Below are positions 14,504 to 21,469 of a stretch of 23,195 nt of DNA, piece by piece. Under the pieces are notes generated by a model that saw nothing but the letters and a program-made list of their open reading frames with translations, searched no databases and was not told the origin of the DNA. Source of the stretch: Halonatronomonas sp964558325 (GTDB lineage: Bacteria > Bacillota > Halanaerobiia > Halanaerobiales > Halarsenatibacteraceae). The stretch is from the NCBI GenBank assembly GCA_964558325.1, contig CAZLCX010000030.1:1-23195 (forward strand), given 5' to 3'. The position numbers and the translations under genes were made by a program. The stretch's first letter is position 1, and each line of letters opens with the position of its first letter.

Positions 14504-16579
14504 GTGGCAACCAAGAAGAAAAAAACCCTTGTAATTGTTGAGTCTCCAGCAAAGGCCAAGACTATTGGTAAATTTCTGGGTTCGAAATACAGGGTTGAAG
14601 CATCCATGGGCCATGTAATTGATTTACCGAAAAGTAAACTAGGTGTAGATATAGATAATAATTTTGCTCCTCATTATATTACAATCAGGGGTAAAGGCAA
14701 GGTTTTAAAGAAGTTAAAAAAAGAGGCAAAGAAAAGTAAAGACGTTTTACTGGCAACTGACCCTGACAGGGAAGGTGAGGCTATCTCCTGGCATTTAGCC
14801 AGAGCTTTAAAGCTTGATGATCATGAAAATAATAGAGTTGTTTTTAATGAAATAACAAAGAACGCAATTAGAAATGCTTTAAAGTCGCCCAGGGAGATCG
14901 ATGATAATTTAGTCGATGCCCAGCAGGCAAGACGGGTACTTGACAGGCTTGTAGGTTATAAGTTGAGTCCTTTATTATGGAAGAAAGTCCGTAAGGGCCT
15001 TTCAGCCGGTAGAGTTCAGACTGTTGCCGTTAAGATTATCTGTGAACGGGAACGGGAAATTGAGGCTTTTGAGCCTGAAGAATACTGGTCTATCACTGCT
15101 AACTTGAAAAAGGAAAAAGAGAAGTTTTCAGCAGATTTATATAGAATTAATAATAAAAAATTTAAGATTGATAATGAAGATAATGCAAAGGCTGCTGTTT
15201 CTGAAATAAAGAAGGAAGATTTTGTTGTCAGCAAGGTTAAGAAACGGAACCGGAAAAGGAATCCTTATCCACCCTTTACAACCAGTACCTTACAACAGAG
15301 GGCATCGACTTTGCTGAATTTTTCAGCCAAGAAGACAATGTTTATTGCCCAGCAGCTCTATGAAGGTATTGAAGTTGGTGGCGAGGGAACTGTTGGTCTG
15401 ATCAGTTATATTAGAAGTGACAGTACTAGAATCTCTCAGGAAGCTGCTAATGATGCTAAAAGCTATATTATGGATGAGTTTGGCAATAAGTATTATCAAA
15501 ATAAAAAGCGGAAGACTAAAAACTCTGACAGCGCCCAGGATGCCCATGAGGCCATCAGGCCCACCGGTGTCCAGCGAACTCCAGATAAGATTAAGAAATA
15601 TTTAAGTAAGGACCAGGAGAAACTCTACAGGTTGATCTGGGAAAGATTTGTTGCCAGTCAGATGGCTCCGGCAGTTTATGAGATTTATACTGTAAATCTT
15701 AAAGCCGGGAAAAAATATCTCTTTAGAGCCAGTGGTTCCAAGGTTAAATTTCCAGGTTTTATGAGGGTTCTCTCATACAATGGTAATAATCGAGAGGAAC
15801 TGCCTGTCCTTGAAGAGGGTGAAAAGTTACCTGTTGAAGATATTATTCCTGAGCAGCATTTTACCCAGCCGCCTCCACGTTATACTGAGGCCAGCCTGGT
15901 AAAGACTCTGGAAGAAGAGGGAATCGGCCGGCCATCGACCTATGCGCCGACTATCTCTACAATTATATCCAGGGAGTATGTTGAAAAGGAAGGCAAAAGC
16001 TTAAAGCCGACAAAACTTGGCTTTATTGTAACTGATCTTTTAGTCGAGTATTTCCCTGATGTGACAAATGTTGAATTTACTGCTAAAATTGAGAATAAAC
16101 TTGACCAGATAGAAGAAGGAGAAGTTGAATGGAATAAGCTTTTAGCTGAATTCTATAATCCTTTTTCTGATAGACTTGAGACTGCCAGGGAAGAGATGGA
16201 ATCAGTTGATATCGTTGAAGAGACTGATGAAGTCTGTGAAAAATGCGGCAGCCCAATGGTTGTTAAATATGGCCGTTACGGAAAGTTTCTGGCCTGTTCT
16301 GCCTATCCTGAATGTAAGAATACCAAGGCCTATGTTGAAAAGACCGGGGTTGATTGTCCAGCCTGTGAGGATGGTGAGATAATTAAGCGAAAGAGCCGAA
16401 AAGGCAGGACATTTTATGGCTGCAGTAATTATCCAGACTGTGAATATGTGCTCTGGAATAAGCCAAGTAAAAAGAAATGCCCTGAATGTGGTGGAATTAT
16501 GGTCGAGAAACGGACTAAAAAAGATGGCGACCATTTAAAATGTGTAAATAAAAGCTGTGGATATAAAGAAAGTAGATAA
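14504..16579 (+). CDS. topA: DNA topoisomerase I (type IA)
   Basis: The product is 691 aa. GTG 14504 is chosen because GGAGGT lies six bases upstream; the GTG at 14498 abuts that site. It relaxes negative supercoils. The TOPRIM domain has VESPAKAKTI (from residue 12) and D86-P-D-R-E-G-E92. The catalytic Tyr302 lies in LISYIRSDSTRIS. The C-terminus carries three Cys4 zinc ribbons from residue 578: CEKCG...CSAYPEC, CPACEDG...CSNYPDC and CPECGG...CVNKSC. All are intact. It is followed 21 bases later by trmFO. Confidence 0.97.
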   Translation: MATKKKKTLVIVESPAKAKTIGKFLGSKYRVEASMGHVIDLPKSKLGVDIDNNFAPHYITIRGKGKVLKKLKKEAKKSKDVLLATDPDREGEAISWHLARALKLDDHENNRVVFNEITKNAIRNALKSPREIDDNLVDAQQARRVLDRLVGYKLSPLLWKKVRKGLSAGRVQTVAVKIICEREREIEAFEPEEYWSITANLKKEKEKFSADLYRINNKKFKIDNEDNAKAAVSEIKKEDFVVSKVKKRNRKRNPYPPFTTSTLQQRASTLLNFSAKKTMFIAQQLYEGIEVGGEGTVGLISYIRSDSTRISQEAANDAKSYIMDEFGNKYYQNKKRKTKNSDSAQDAHEAIRPTGVQRTPDKIKKYLSKDQEKLYRLIWERFVASQMAPAVYEIYTVNLKAGKKYLFRASGSKVKFPGFMRVLSYNGNNREELPVLEEGEKLPVEDIIPEQHFTQPPPRYTEASLVKTLEEEGIGRPSTYAPTISTIISREYVEKEGKSLKPTKLGFIVTDLLVEYFPDVTNVEFTAKIENKLDQIEEGEVEWNKLLAEFYNPFSDRLETAREEMESVDIVEETDEVCEKCGSPMVVKYGRYGKFLACSAYPECKNTKAYVEKTGVDCPACEDGEIIKRKSRKGRTFYGCSNYPDCEYVLWNKPSKKKCPECGGIMVEKRTKKDGDHLKCVNKSCGYKESR

Positions 16580-16600
16580 ATAAGCAGGTAGGTGGTTAAT

Positions 16601-17911
16601 ATGCAAGAAGTTATGGTGATTGGTGCAGGCCTGGCTGGCAGTGAGGCTGCCTGGCAGTTATCCAGTCAGGGGATTAAAGTTAAATTATTTGAGATGCGGC
16701 CAGAGGTTAAAAGCCCGGCCCATCATACTGACCTGCCAGCTGAGCTGGTCTGCAGCAATTCATTTAGAGCTGATGGCCTGGCCAATGCTGCCGGGTTATT
16801 AAAAGAAGAGATGCGGCAGCTTGATTCTTTAATTATGGCAGCTGCCCATGCCAATTCATTACCTGCCGGAAGGGCTTTAGCTGTTGACAGAGAGGAATTC
16901 TCCAGGGATGTAAAGGCCAGACTTGAAGCTAACGAGAATATAGAGATTATAAGGAAAGAGGTAACTGAAATACCTGAAGATAAACCTGTCGTAATTGCTA
17001 CCGGGCCTTTAACCTCTGATAAGATGGCTGAGGCTATTAAAGAATTAACCGGTGAAGATTACCTTTATTTTTATGATGCAGCGGCTCCGATTGTAACTGC
17101 AGAAAGCATCAATTACGATGTTGTCTTTAAAGCTTCAAGATATGATGAAGGTACTGGCGATTACCTTAACGCCCCGATGAATGAAGAGGAATTCTTTGAA
17201 TTCTGGGATTTTCTCCTGCGGGCTGAAGTTAATCTGCCCAGGGAATTTGAAGAGGATGCCTATTTTGAGGCCTGTCTGCCGATTGAAGTTATGGCAAAAC
17301 GGGGCCGAAAGACTTTATTATATGGGCCTTTGAAACCTGTTGGTTTAAAGGATCCCAGGACTGGAAAGAAACCTCAGGCTGTGGTTCAACTCCGTCAGGA
17401 CAATAAAGAGGGCTCATTATATAATTTAGTTGGCTTTCAGACCAGATTAAAATGGGGTGAACAGGATAAAATGTTAAAGTTTATTCCAGGTTTAGAGGAT
17501 GCTGAGATTGTTAGGCATGGGGTAATGCACCGAAATACTTATTTAAATTCCCCTTTGTTTTTAAAACCTACCTATCAATTTAAAGACAATCCTAATATCT
17601 TTTTTGCCGGGCAGATAACCGGCGTTGAGGGTTACATTGAGTCGACATCATCAGGATTAATTGCAGGAATTAATGCCGCCAGAATGGTTAATGGAAAAAC
17701 TGAGATTATCTTTCCAGAGGAAACAGCGATGGGGGCACTGCCTAAATATATAACTGATGAATATAAAGTTGACTTTAAACCGATGAAAATTAATTTTGGC
17801 CTTTTGCCTGATCTTGATGAAGTAATAAAGGATAAAAGAGAGCGAAATCTGAAACGTTCTGAAGTTGCTTTGGAGAGATTAAAGAGTATTAAAAATAAGT
17901 ATAATATTTAA
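16601..17911 (+). CDS. trmFO: tRNA (m5U54) methyltransferase, folate/FAD-dependent
   Basis: The product is 436 aa from ATG 16601, six bases after AGGTGG; the in-frame GTG at 16592 is inside that site. It makes 5-methyluridine at position 54 of tRNA with methylenetetrahydrofolate and FAD. The FAD-binding GAGLAGSEAAWQL is at residues 8-20. Cys51 in VCSNSFRADGLANAAG corresponds to the flavin-linked Cys, and Cys225 in YFEACLPIEVMAKRG to the RNA-attacking Cys known for Bacillus TrmFO. The second FAD contact is FAGQITGVEGYIES near the C-terminus. The position after topA is conserved in Bacillota; the enzyme was formerly called Gid. Confidence 0.96.
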   Translation: MQEVMVIGAGLAGSEAAWQLSSQGIKVKLFEMRPEVKSPAHHTDLPAELVCSNSFRADGLANAAGLLKEEMRQLDSLIMAAAHANSLPAGRALAVDREEFSRDVKARLEANENIEIIRKEVTEIPEDKPVVIATGPLTSDKMAEAIKELTGEDYLYFYDAAAPIVTAESINYDVVFKASRYDEGTGDYLNAPMNEEEFFEFWDFLLRAEVNLPREFEEDAYFEACLPIEVMAKRGRKTLLYGPLKPVGLKDPRTGKKPQAVVQLRQDNKEGSLYNLVGFQTRLKWGEQDKMLKFIPGLEDAEIVRHGVMHRNTYLNSPLFLKPTYQFKDNPNIFFAGQITGVEGYIESTSSGLIAGINAARMVNGKTEIIFPEETAMGALPKYITDEYKVDFKPMKINFGLLPDLDEVIKDKRERNLKRSEVALERLKSIKNKYNI

Positions 17912-17919
17912 TTATTATG

Positions 17920-17945
17920 CTGGCCGGGGGTATCCGGTCAGTTTT
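17920..17945 (+). terminator. Rho-independent terminator after trmFO
   Basis: CTGGCCGG pairs with CCGGTCAG (one G-U pair) around a 9-base loop and is followed by TTTT. It ends the dprA-topA-trmFO transcript where codV would start in Bacillus. Confidence 0.7.
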
Positions 17946-18007
17946 CTAATTGGGAAAAGTTTATTTTATATGTTATAATATGATTTAATAATGTAAACTT
18001 ATTAGTT

Positions 18008-18037
18008 TTTGCAAACAACTATCTTGACATTGCAAAA
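18008..18037. promoter_or_regulatory. Paired TTGCAAA sites around the hslV -35
   Basis: TTTGCAAA (18008-18015) and ATTGCAAAA (18029-18037) are about 21 bases, two helical turns, apart and flank the -35 hexamer. The same TTTGCAAA palindrome sits in the MATE promoter spacer (10854-10861). They may be operators of an unidentified regulator; chance in AT-rich DNA is not excluded. They are not CIRCE or CtsR sites. Confidence 0.3.
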
Positions 18038-18052
18038 AATAATATGTTAATA
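18024..18052 (+). promoter_or_regulatory. Promoter of the hslV-hslU-codY operon
   Basis: The consensus -35 TTGACA (18024-18029), a 17-base spacer and TTAATA (18047-18052) precede hslV by 55 bases. The -10 is weak. The rest of 17912-18106 has no gene. Confidence 0.6.
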
Positions 18053-18106
18053 TTAAAGAGATGAAAAACAATTTTGAATCATATGACAATTTTGTGAGGT
18101 GGTATT

Positions 18107-18670
18107 TTGAGTAAGTTTGATTTTTCGGCTACGACAATAATAGCGGTTAAATATAAATCAGAGGTTGCTATAGCCGGTGATGGCCAGGTAACTATGGGTG
18201 ATACTGTAATGAAAGCCGGTGCCAGAAAGATTAGAAGACTTTATAATGATAGCATCCTTGCTGGTTTTGCAGGGACCTCTGCTGATGCTTTTACGCTTTT
18301 TGAAAAATTTGAGGGCAAATTACAGCAGTACCATGGTCAACTTGAAAGAGCTGCTGTTGAAATGGCTAAAGAATGGCGCACTGATAAGATGTTAAGGAAA
18401 CTAGAGGCTTTATTGATTGTTGCCAATCAAGAGAAGTTATTATTGATTTCAGGTACTGGTGATGTAATTGAACCTGATCATGACTTTATTGCAATTGGCT
18501 CAGGCGGCTCCTATGCCAGGGCCGCTGCTCAGGCTTTAATGGCTCATAATCCTAATCTTTCAGCTGCCGATATTGCCAGAGAAGCTCTGGAAATTGCAGC
18601 TGATATCTGTATTTATACCAATAAAAATATTTCTGTTGATACTATAGGAGATGATGTTGAAAATGAGTGA
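18107..18670 (+). CDS. hslV: ATP-dependent protease proteolytic subunit HslV (ClpQ)
   Basis: The product is 187 aa, from TTG 18107 six bases after GAGGT. It is the proteasome-like peptidase of the HslUV complex. Maturation is expected before Thr9 in SATTIIAVKYK; an N-terminal extension like that of Bacillus ClpQ is present. Other family marks are VAIAGDGQVTMGDTVMKAGA and IAIGSGGSYARAAAQAL. HslU overlaps its 3' end and supplies unfolding. The HslUV-CodY order is that of Bacillus. No heat-shock operator of CIRCE type was seen upstream. Confidence 0.95.
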   Translation: MSKFDFSATTIIAVKYKSEVAIAGDGQVTMGDTVMKAGARKIRRLYNDSILAGFAGTSADAFTLFEKFEGKLQQYHGQLERAAVEMAKEWRTDKMLRKLEALLIVANQEKLLLISGTGDVIEPDHDFIAIGSGGSYARAAAQALMAHNPNLSAADIAREALEIAADICIYTNKNISVDTIGDDVENE

Positions 18671-20093
18671 ATTAACTCCTAAAGAAGTTGTAGCGGAACT
18701 TGATAAATATATAATTAGCCAGGATGAGGCTAAAAAATCTGTTGCAATTGCTTTAAGGAATAGATTTAGAAGAAAGAATATTATTGATGATAATATAAGG
18801 GATGAAATAATTCCTAAGAATATTTTAATGATAGGTCCTACCGGTGTTGGTAAAACTGAAATTGCCAGAAGACTTGCCAGACTGGCTGGTTCACCATTTA
18901 TTAAAATAGAAGTTAGTAAATTTACTGAAGTTGGTTATGTTGGTCGGGATGTTGAATCGATGGTTAGAGATCTGTTAGAGACAGCTATTAGGATGGTTAA
19001 AGAAGAAAAATCTAAAGAAGTTGAGGAAGAAGCTGCCAGGAGGGCTAAAGAAAGAATTCTGGAAATATTATTGCCTGGCACAGCTAAAAAAGATAAATCT
19101 TCAACTTCCAGTAATCAGTTTCAATTATCTCCTGGTTTTAATCCTGAGACTGAATCTAAAGCTGATGAAGAAGAAAAAGACGATTCTGAAAAGAATAAAT
19201 TGATAGAAAGACAGCAAAAAAGGCGGGAAAGATTTTTAGAACGCCTTGAAGAAGGGTATTTTGATGACAAAGAGATTGAAATCCAGGTTGAGAGTAAGAC
19301 TCCCAAGACGATTGATATCTTTTCAAATGCTGGAGTTGAAGAAATGGGCATTAATATGGAGGACTTATTAGGTTCTCTAATGCCATCTAAAAAGAAAAAT
19401 AAAAAAGTTACTGTTGCTGAAGCCAGAGAAATTTTTGAGGAACAGGAAGCAGAAAAATTAATTGATATGGATGAGATTATTAGTATTGCCAGAGAAAGGG
19501 TTGAAGAGGAAGGAATTATCTTCCTTGATGAAATTGATAAGATTGCAGGTAGAGAAAGTGATTCTGGCCCTGAGGTCTCCCGGGAGGGAGTACAGAGAGA
19601 TATTCTACCAATTGTTGAAGGTTCGACTGTTTTTACTAAATATGGACCAGTTAATACGGACCATGTATTATTTATTGCTGCTGGTGCTTTTCATGTTAGC
19701 AGCCCGGCAGACTTAATCCCTGAGCTTCAGGGTAGATTTCCAATCAGGGTTGAATTAAATAGTCTTTCTAAAGAAAATTTTGCTACTATTTTAAGACAGC
19801 CTGAAAATGCTTTAACCAAGCAATATAGAGCATTGCTGGAAACAGAAGGGCTTAATATTAAGTTTACTGATTCTGCGATAGAGGCTATTGCTGGTTATGC
19901 TGCTCAGATAAATGAACAGACTGAAAATATTGGTGCAAGAAGACTTCATACTATAATGGAAAAAGTTTTAGAGGAGATATCCTTTGAGGCTCCTGAAATG
20001 GATAAAGGCGAGTTTGAGATTGATGCTGATTATGTTGATGATGCCCTGGCATCAGTTGTTCAGGATAGAGACTTAAGCAGATATATATTATAA
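18657..20093 (+). CDS. hslU: ATP-dependent protease ATPase subunit HslU (ClpY)
   Basis: This is the AAA+ unfoldase that feeds HslV. TTG 18657 lies six bases after GGAG and gives about 478 aa; ATGs at 18651, 18654 and 18663 are alternatives, so the exact start is uncertain. Domains in order are N-terminal LTPKEVVAELDKYIISQDEA, Walker A GPTGVGKTEIA, pore loop EVGYVGRDVES, an I-domain (about residues 105-250, highly charged and variable), Walker B IIFLDEIDKIAGRE, and sensor regions with the arginine-bearing NIGARRLHTIMEKV. It ends with DRDLSRYIL, the conserved tail that docks into HslV. It overlaps hslV by about 14 bases. Confidence 0.95.
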   Translation: MKMSELTPKEVVAELDKYIISQDEAKKSVAIALRNRFRRKNIIDDNIRDEIIPKNILMIGPTGVGKTEIARRLARLAGSPFIKIEVSKFTEVGYVGRDVESMVRDLLETAIRMVKEEKSKEVEEEAARRAKERILEILLPGTAKKDKSSTSSNQFQLSPGFNPETESKADEEEKDDSEKNKLIERQQKRRERFLERLEEGYFDDKEIEIQVESKTPKTIDIFSNAGVEEMGINMEDLLGSLMPSKKKNKKVTVAEAREIFEEQEAEKLIDMDEIISIARERVEEEGIIFLDEIDKIAGRESDSGPEVSREGVQRDILPIVEGSTVFTKYGPVNTDHVLFIAAGAFHVSSPADLIPELQGRFPIRVELNSLSKENFATILRQPENALTKQYRALLETEGLNIKFTDSAIEAIAGYAAQINEQTENIGARRLHTIMEKVLEEISFEAPEMDKGEFEIDADYVDDALASVVQDRDLSRYIL

Positions 20094-20128
20094 TTATAAG
20101 TTTTATAAAATGAATGGAGGTAATAACA

Positions 20129-20908
20129 ATGGCGAATTTATTAGACAAAAGTAGGAAGATTAATCGATTATTACAGCAGAGTGGCGGCAAACCGGTGGAT
20201 TTTGAAGAAATGGCAAATGTATTGACAAAGGCAATTAATTGTAATGTTTATATTATGAGCAAGAAAGGTAAGATATTAGGACATAGTATTTTAGATGATT
20301 TTGAATGCGATATTATGGAAGAGAAAGTTATTGCAGAAGGTCGTTTTCCTGAAGAATATAATGATTTCTTATTGCGTTCAAATAATACCAGAGAAAACAT
20401 TGAACAAAAGGGTAATGAATGTGTATTCTCTGAAGGTGATGAATGTCTATTTCAGGATAAACTAACTACTATTGTTCCTGTTGTCGGTGGTGGCGACCGT
20501 TTGGGAACTTTAGTTCTTGCGAGATATGGCAGTGAATTTATCGATGAGGATTTAGTTTTAGGAGAATATGGTGCTGCAGTTGTTGGAATGGAAATTCTCC
20601 GCTCAAGAAGTGAAAAAGGTGAAGAGGAAGCAAGGAAAAAGGCAGCTGTTACAATTGCTATTGAGACTTTATCTTATTCAGAATTAGAAGCTATAGAACA
20701 TATTTTTGAGGAGCTTGATGGCGAAGAAGGCCTGCTTGTAGCCAGTAAAGTAGCTGATAGAGTTGGGATTACAAGATCTGTCATCGTTAATGCCTTAAGA
20801 AAATTTGAAAGCGCCGGTGTCATTGAATCCAGATCCCTGGGTATGAAAGGTACTTATATTAAAGTACTAAATGAATATTTACTAGATGAATTAGAGAAAT
20901 TAAAATAA
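20129..20908 (+). CDS. codY: GTP-sensing global transcriptional regulator CodY
   Basis: The product is 259 aa from ATG 20129 after TGGAGGT; an earlier TTG in the same frame overlaps the Shine-Dalgarno. The N-terminal GAF domain (LLDKSRKINRLLQQSGG to about residue 155) senses branched-chain amino acids, and GTP enhances repression. The C-terminal winged helix (VASKVADRVGITRSVIVNAL then SAGVIESRSLGMKGTYIKVL) is nearly the same as in Bacillus CodY. It is the last gene of the hslVU operon, 35 bases after hslU. I saw no convincing CodY box (AATTTTCWGAAAATT) in the window. Confidence 0.97.
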   Translation: MANLLDKSRKINRLLQQSGGKPVDFEEMANVLTKAINCNVYIMSKKGKILGHSILDDFECDIMEEKVIAEGRFPEEYNDFLLRSNNTRENIEQKGNECVFSEGDECLFQDKLTTIVPVVGGGDRLGTLVLARYGSEFIDEDLVLGEYGAAVVGMEILRSRSEKGEEEARKKAAVTIAIETLSYSELEAIEHIFEELDGEEGLLVASKVADRVGITRSVIVNALRKFESAGVIESRSLGMKGTYIKVLNEYLLDELEKLK

Positions 20909-20934
20909 ATAAAATTTTTTAATAGAGTTATAAT

Positions 20935-20968
20935 GCCCTGCTTTTAAATAGGCAGGGCTCTTATTTTT
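20935..20968 (+). terminator. Rho-independent terminator after codY
   Basis: A perfect 7-bp stem GCCCTGC/GCAGGGC (20935-20941, 20952-20958) with a 10-base loop is followed by TCTTATTTTT. Confidence 0.9.
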
Positions 20969-21010
20969 GTTGATTATAGGAATCTTTTTTAATAAATGTA
21001 AGTTTTATAG

Positions 21011-21040
21011 TTGAAATTATCATTACAAAAAGGGTATAAT
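21011..21040 (+). promoter_or_regulatory. Promoter of the cheY-cheA operon
   Basis: TTGAAA (21011-21016), an 18-base spacer and a consensus TATAAT (21035-21040) lie 37 bases before cheY. It is sigma-A-like; no sigma-D flagellar motif was seen. Confidence 0.7.
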
Positions 21041-21077
21041 AGACTATAGATAATTATTTCAGGAGGCAGGTATAAAA

Positions 21078-21443
21078 ATGGCGAAAAAAGTTTTAGTTGT
21101 AGATGATGCTTCATTTATGAGAATGATGATTAAAAATATTTTACAGGGGACAGATTATCAGGTTGTTGCTGAAGCAAGTAATGGCAGAGAAGCTGTTAAT
21201 ATGTATTCTGAACATAATCCTGACCTGGTAACAATGGATATTACCATGCCAGATATGGATGGTATTCAGGCTGTTAAGAAAATTTTAGAAATTGATCCTG
21301 GTGCCAATGTTATTATGTGTAGTGCTATGGGCCAACAGGCTATGGTTATTGATGCAGTCGAGGCTGGAGCCAAGGATTTTATTGTTAAACCCTTTAAAGA
21401 AGACAGAGTATTAGGAGCAATTAAAAAAGTATTTAATGAATAA
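21078..21443 (+). CDS. cheY: Chemotaxis response regulator CheY
   Basis: The product is 121 aa, a single receiver domain. The acidic pair Asp9-Asp10 (VLVVDDASFMRMM) and the phosphoacceptor Asp54 (LVTMDITMPDMDG) are present, with the conserved Ser in IMCSAMGQ and Lys in IVKPFKEDR. No output domain is attached. It follows AGGAGGCAGG and leads directly into cheA, 26 bases downstream, supporting the CheY call over a generic receiver. Phosphorylated CheY binds the flagellar switch. Placement after codY, where Bacillus has the start of its flagellar/chemotaxis gene cluster, fits. Confidence 0.93.
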   Translation: MAKKVLVVDDASFMRMMIKNILQGTDYQVVAEASNGREAVNMYSEHNPDLVTMDITMPDMDGIQAVKKILEIDPGANVIMCSAMGQQAMVIDAVEAGAKDFIVKPFKEDRVLGAIKKVFNE

Positions 21444-21469
21444 AACTTAAGAGACAGGAGGAAGTCTAT

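Noticed and set aside
17912..18106. CIRCE or CtsR heat-shock operator before hslV
   Set aside because: No TTAGCACTC/GAGTGCTAA inverted repeat and no GGTCAAA direct repeats are present.
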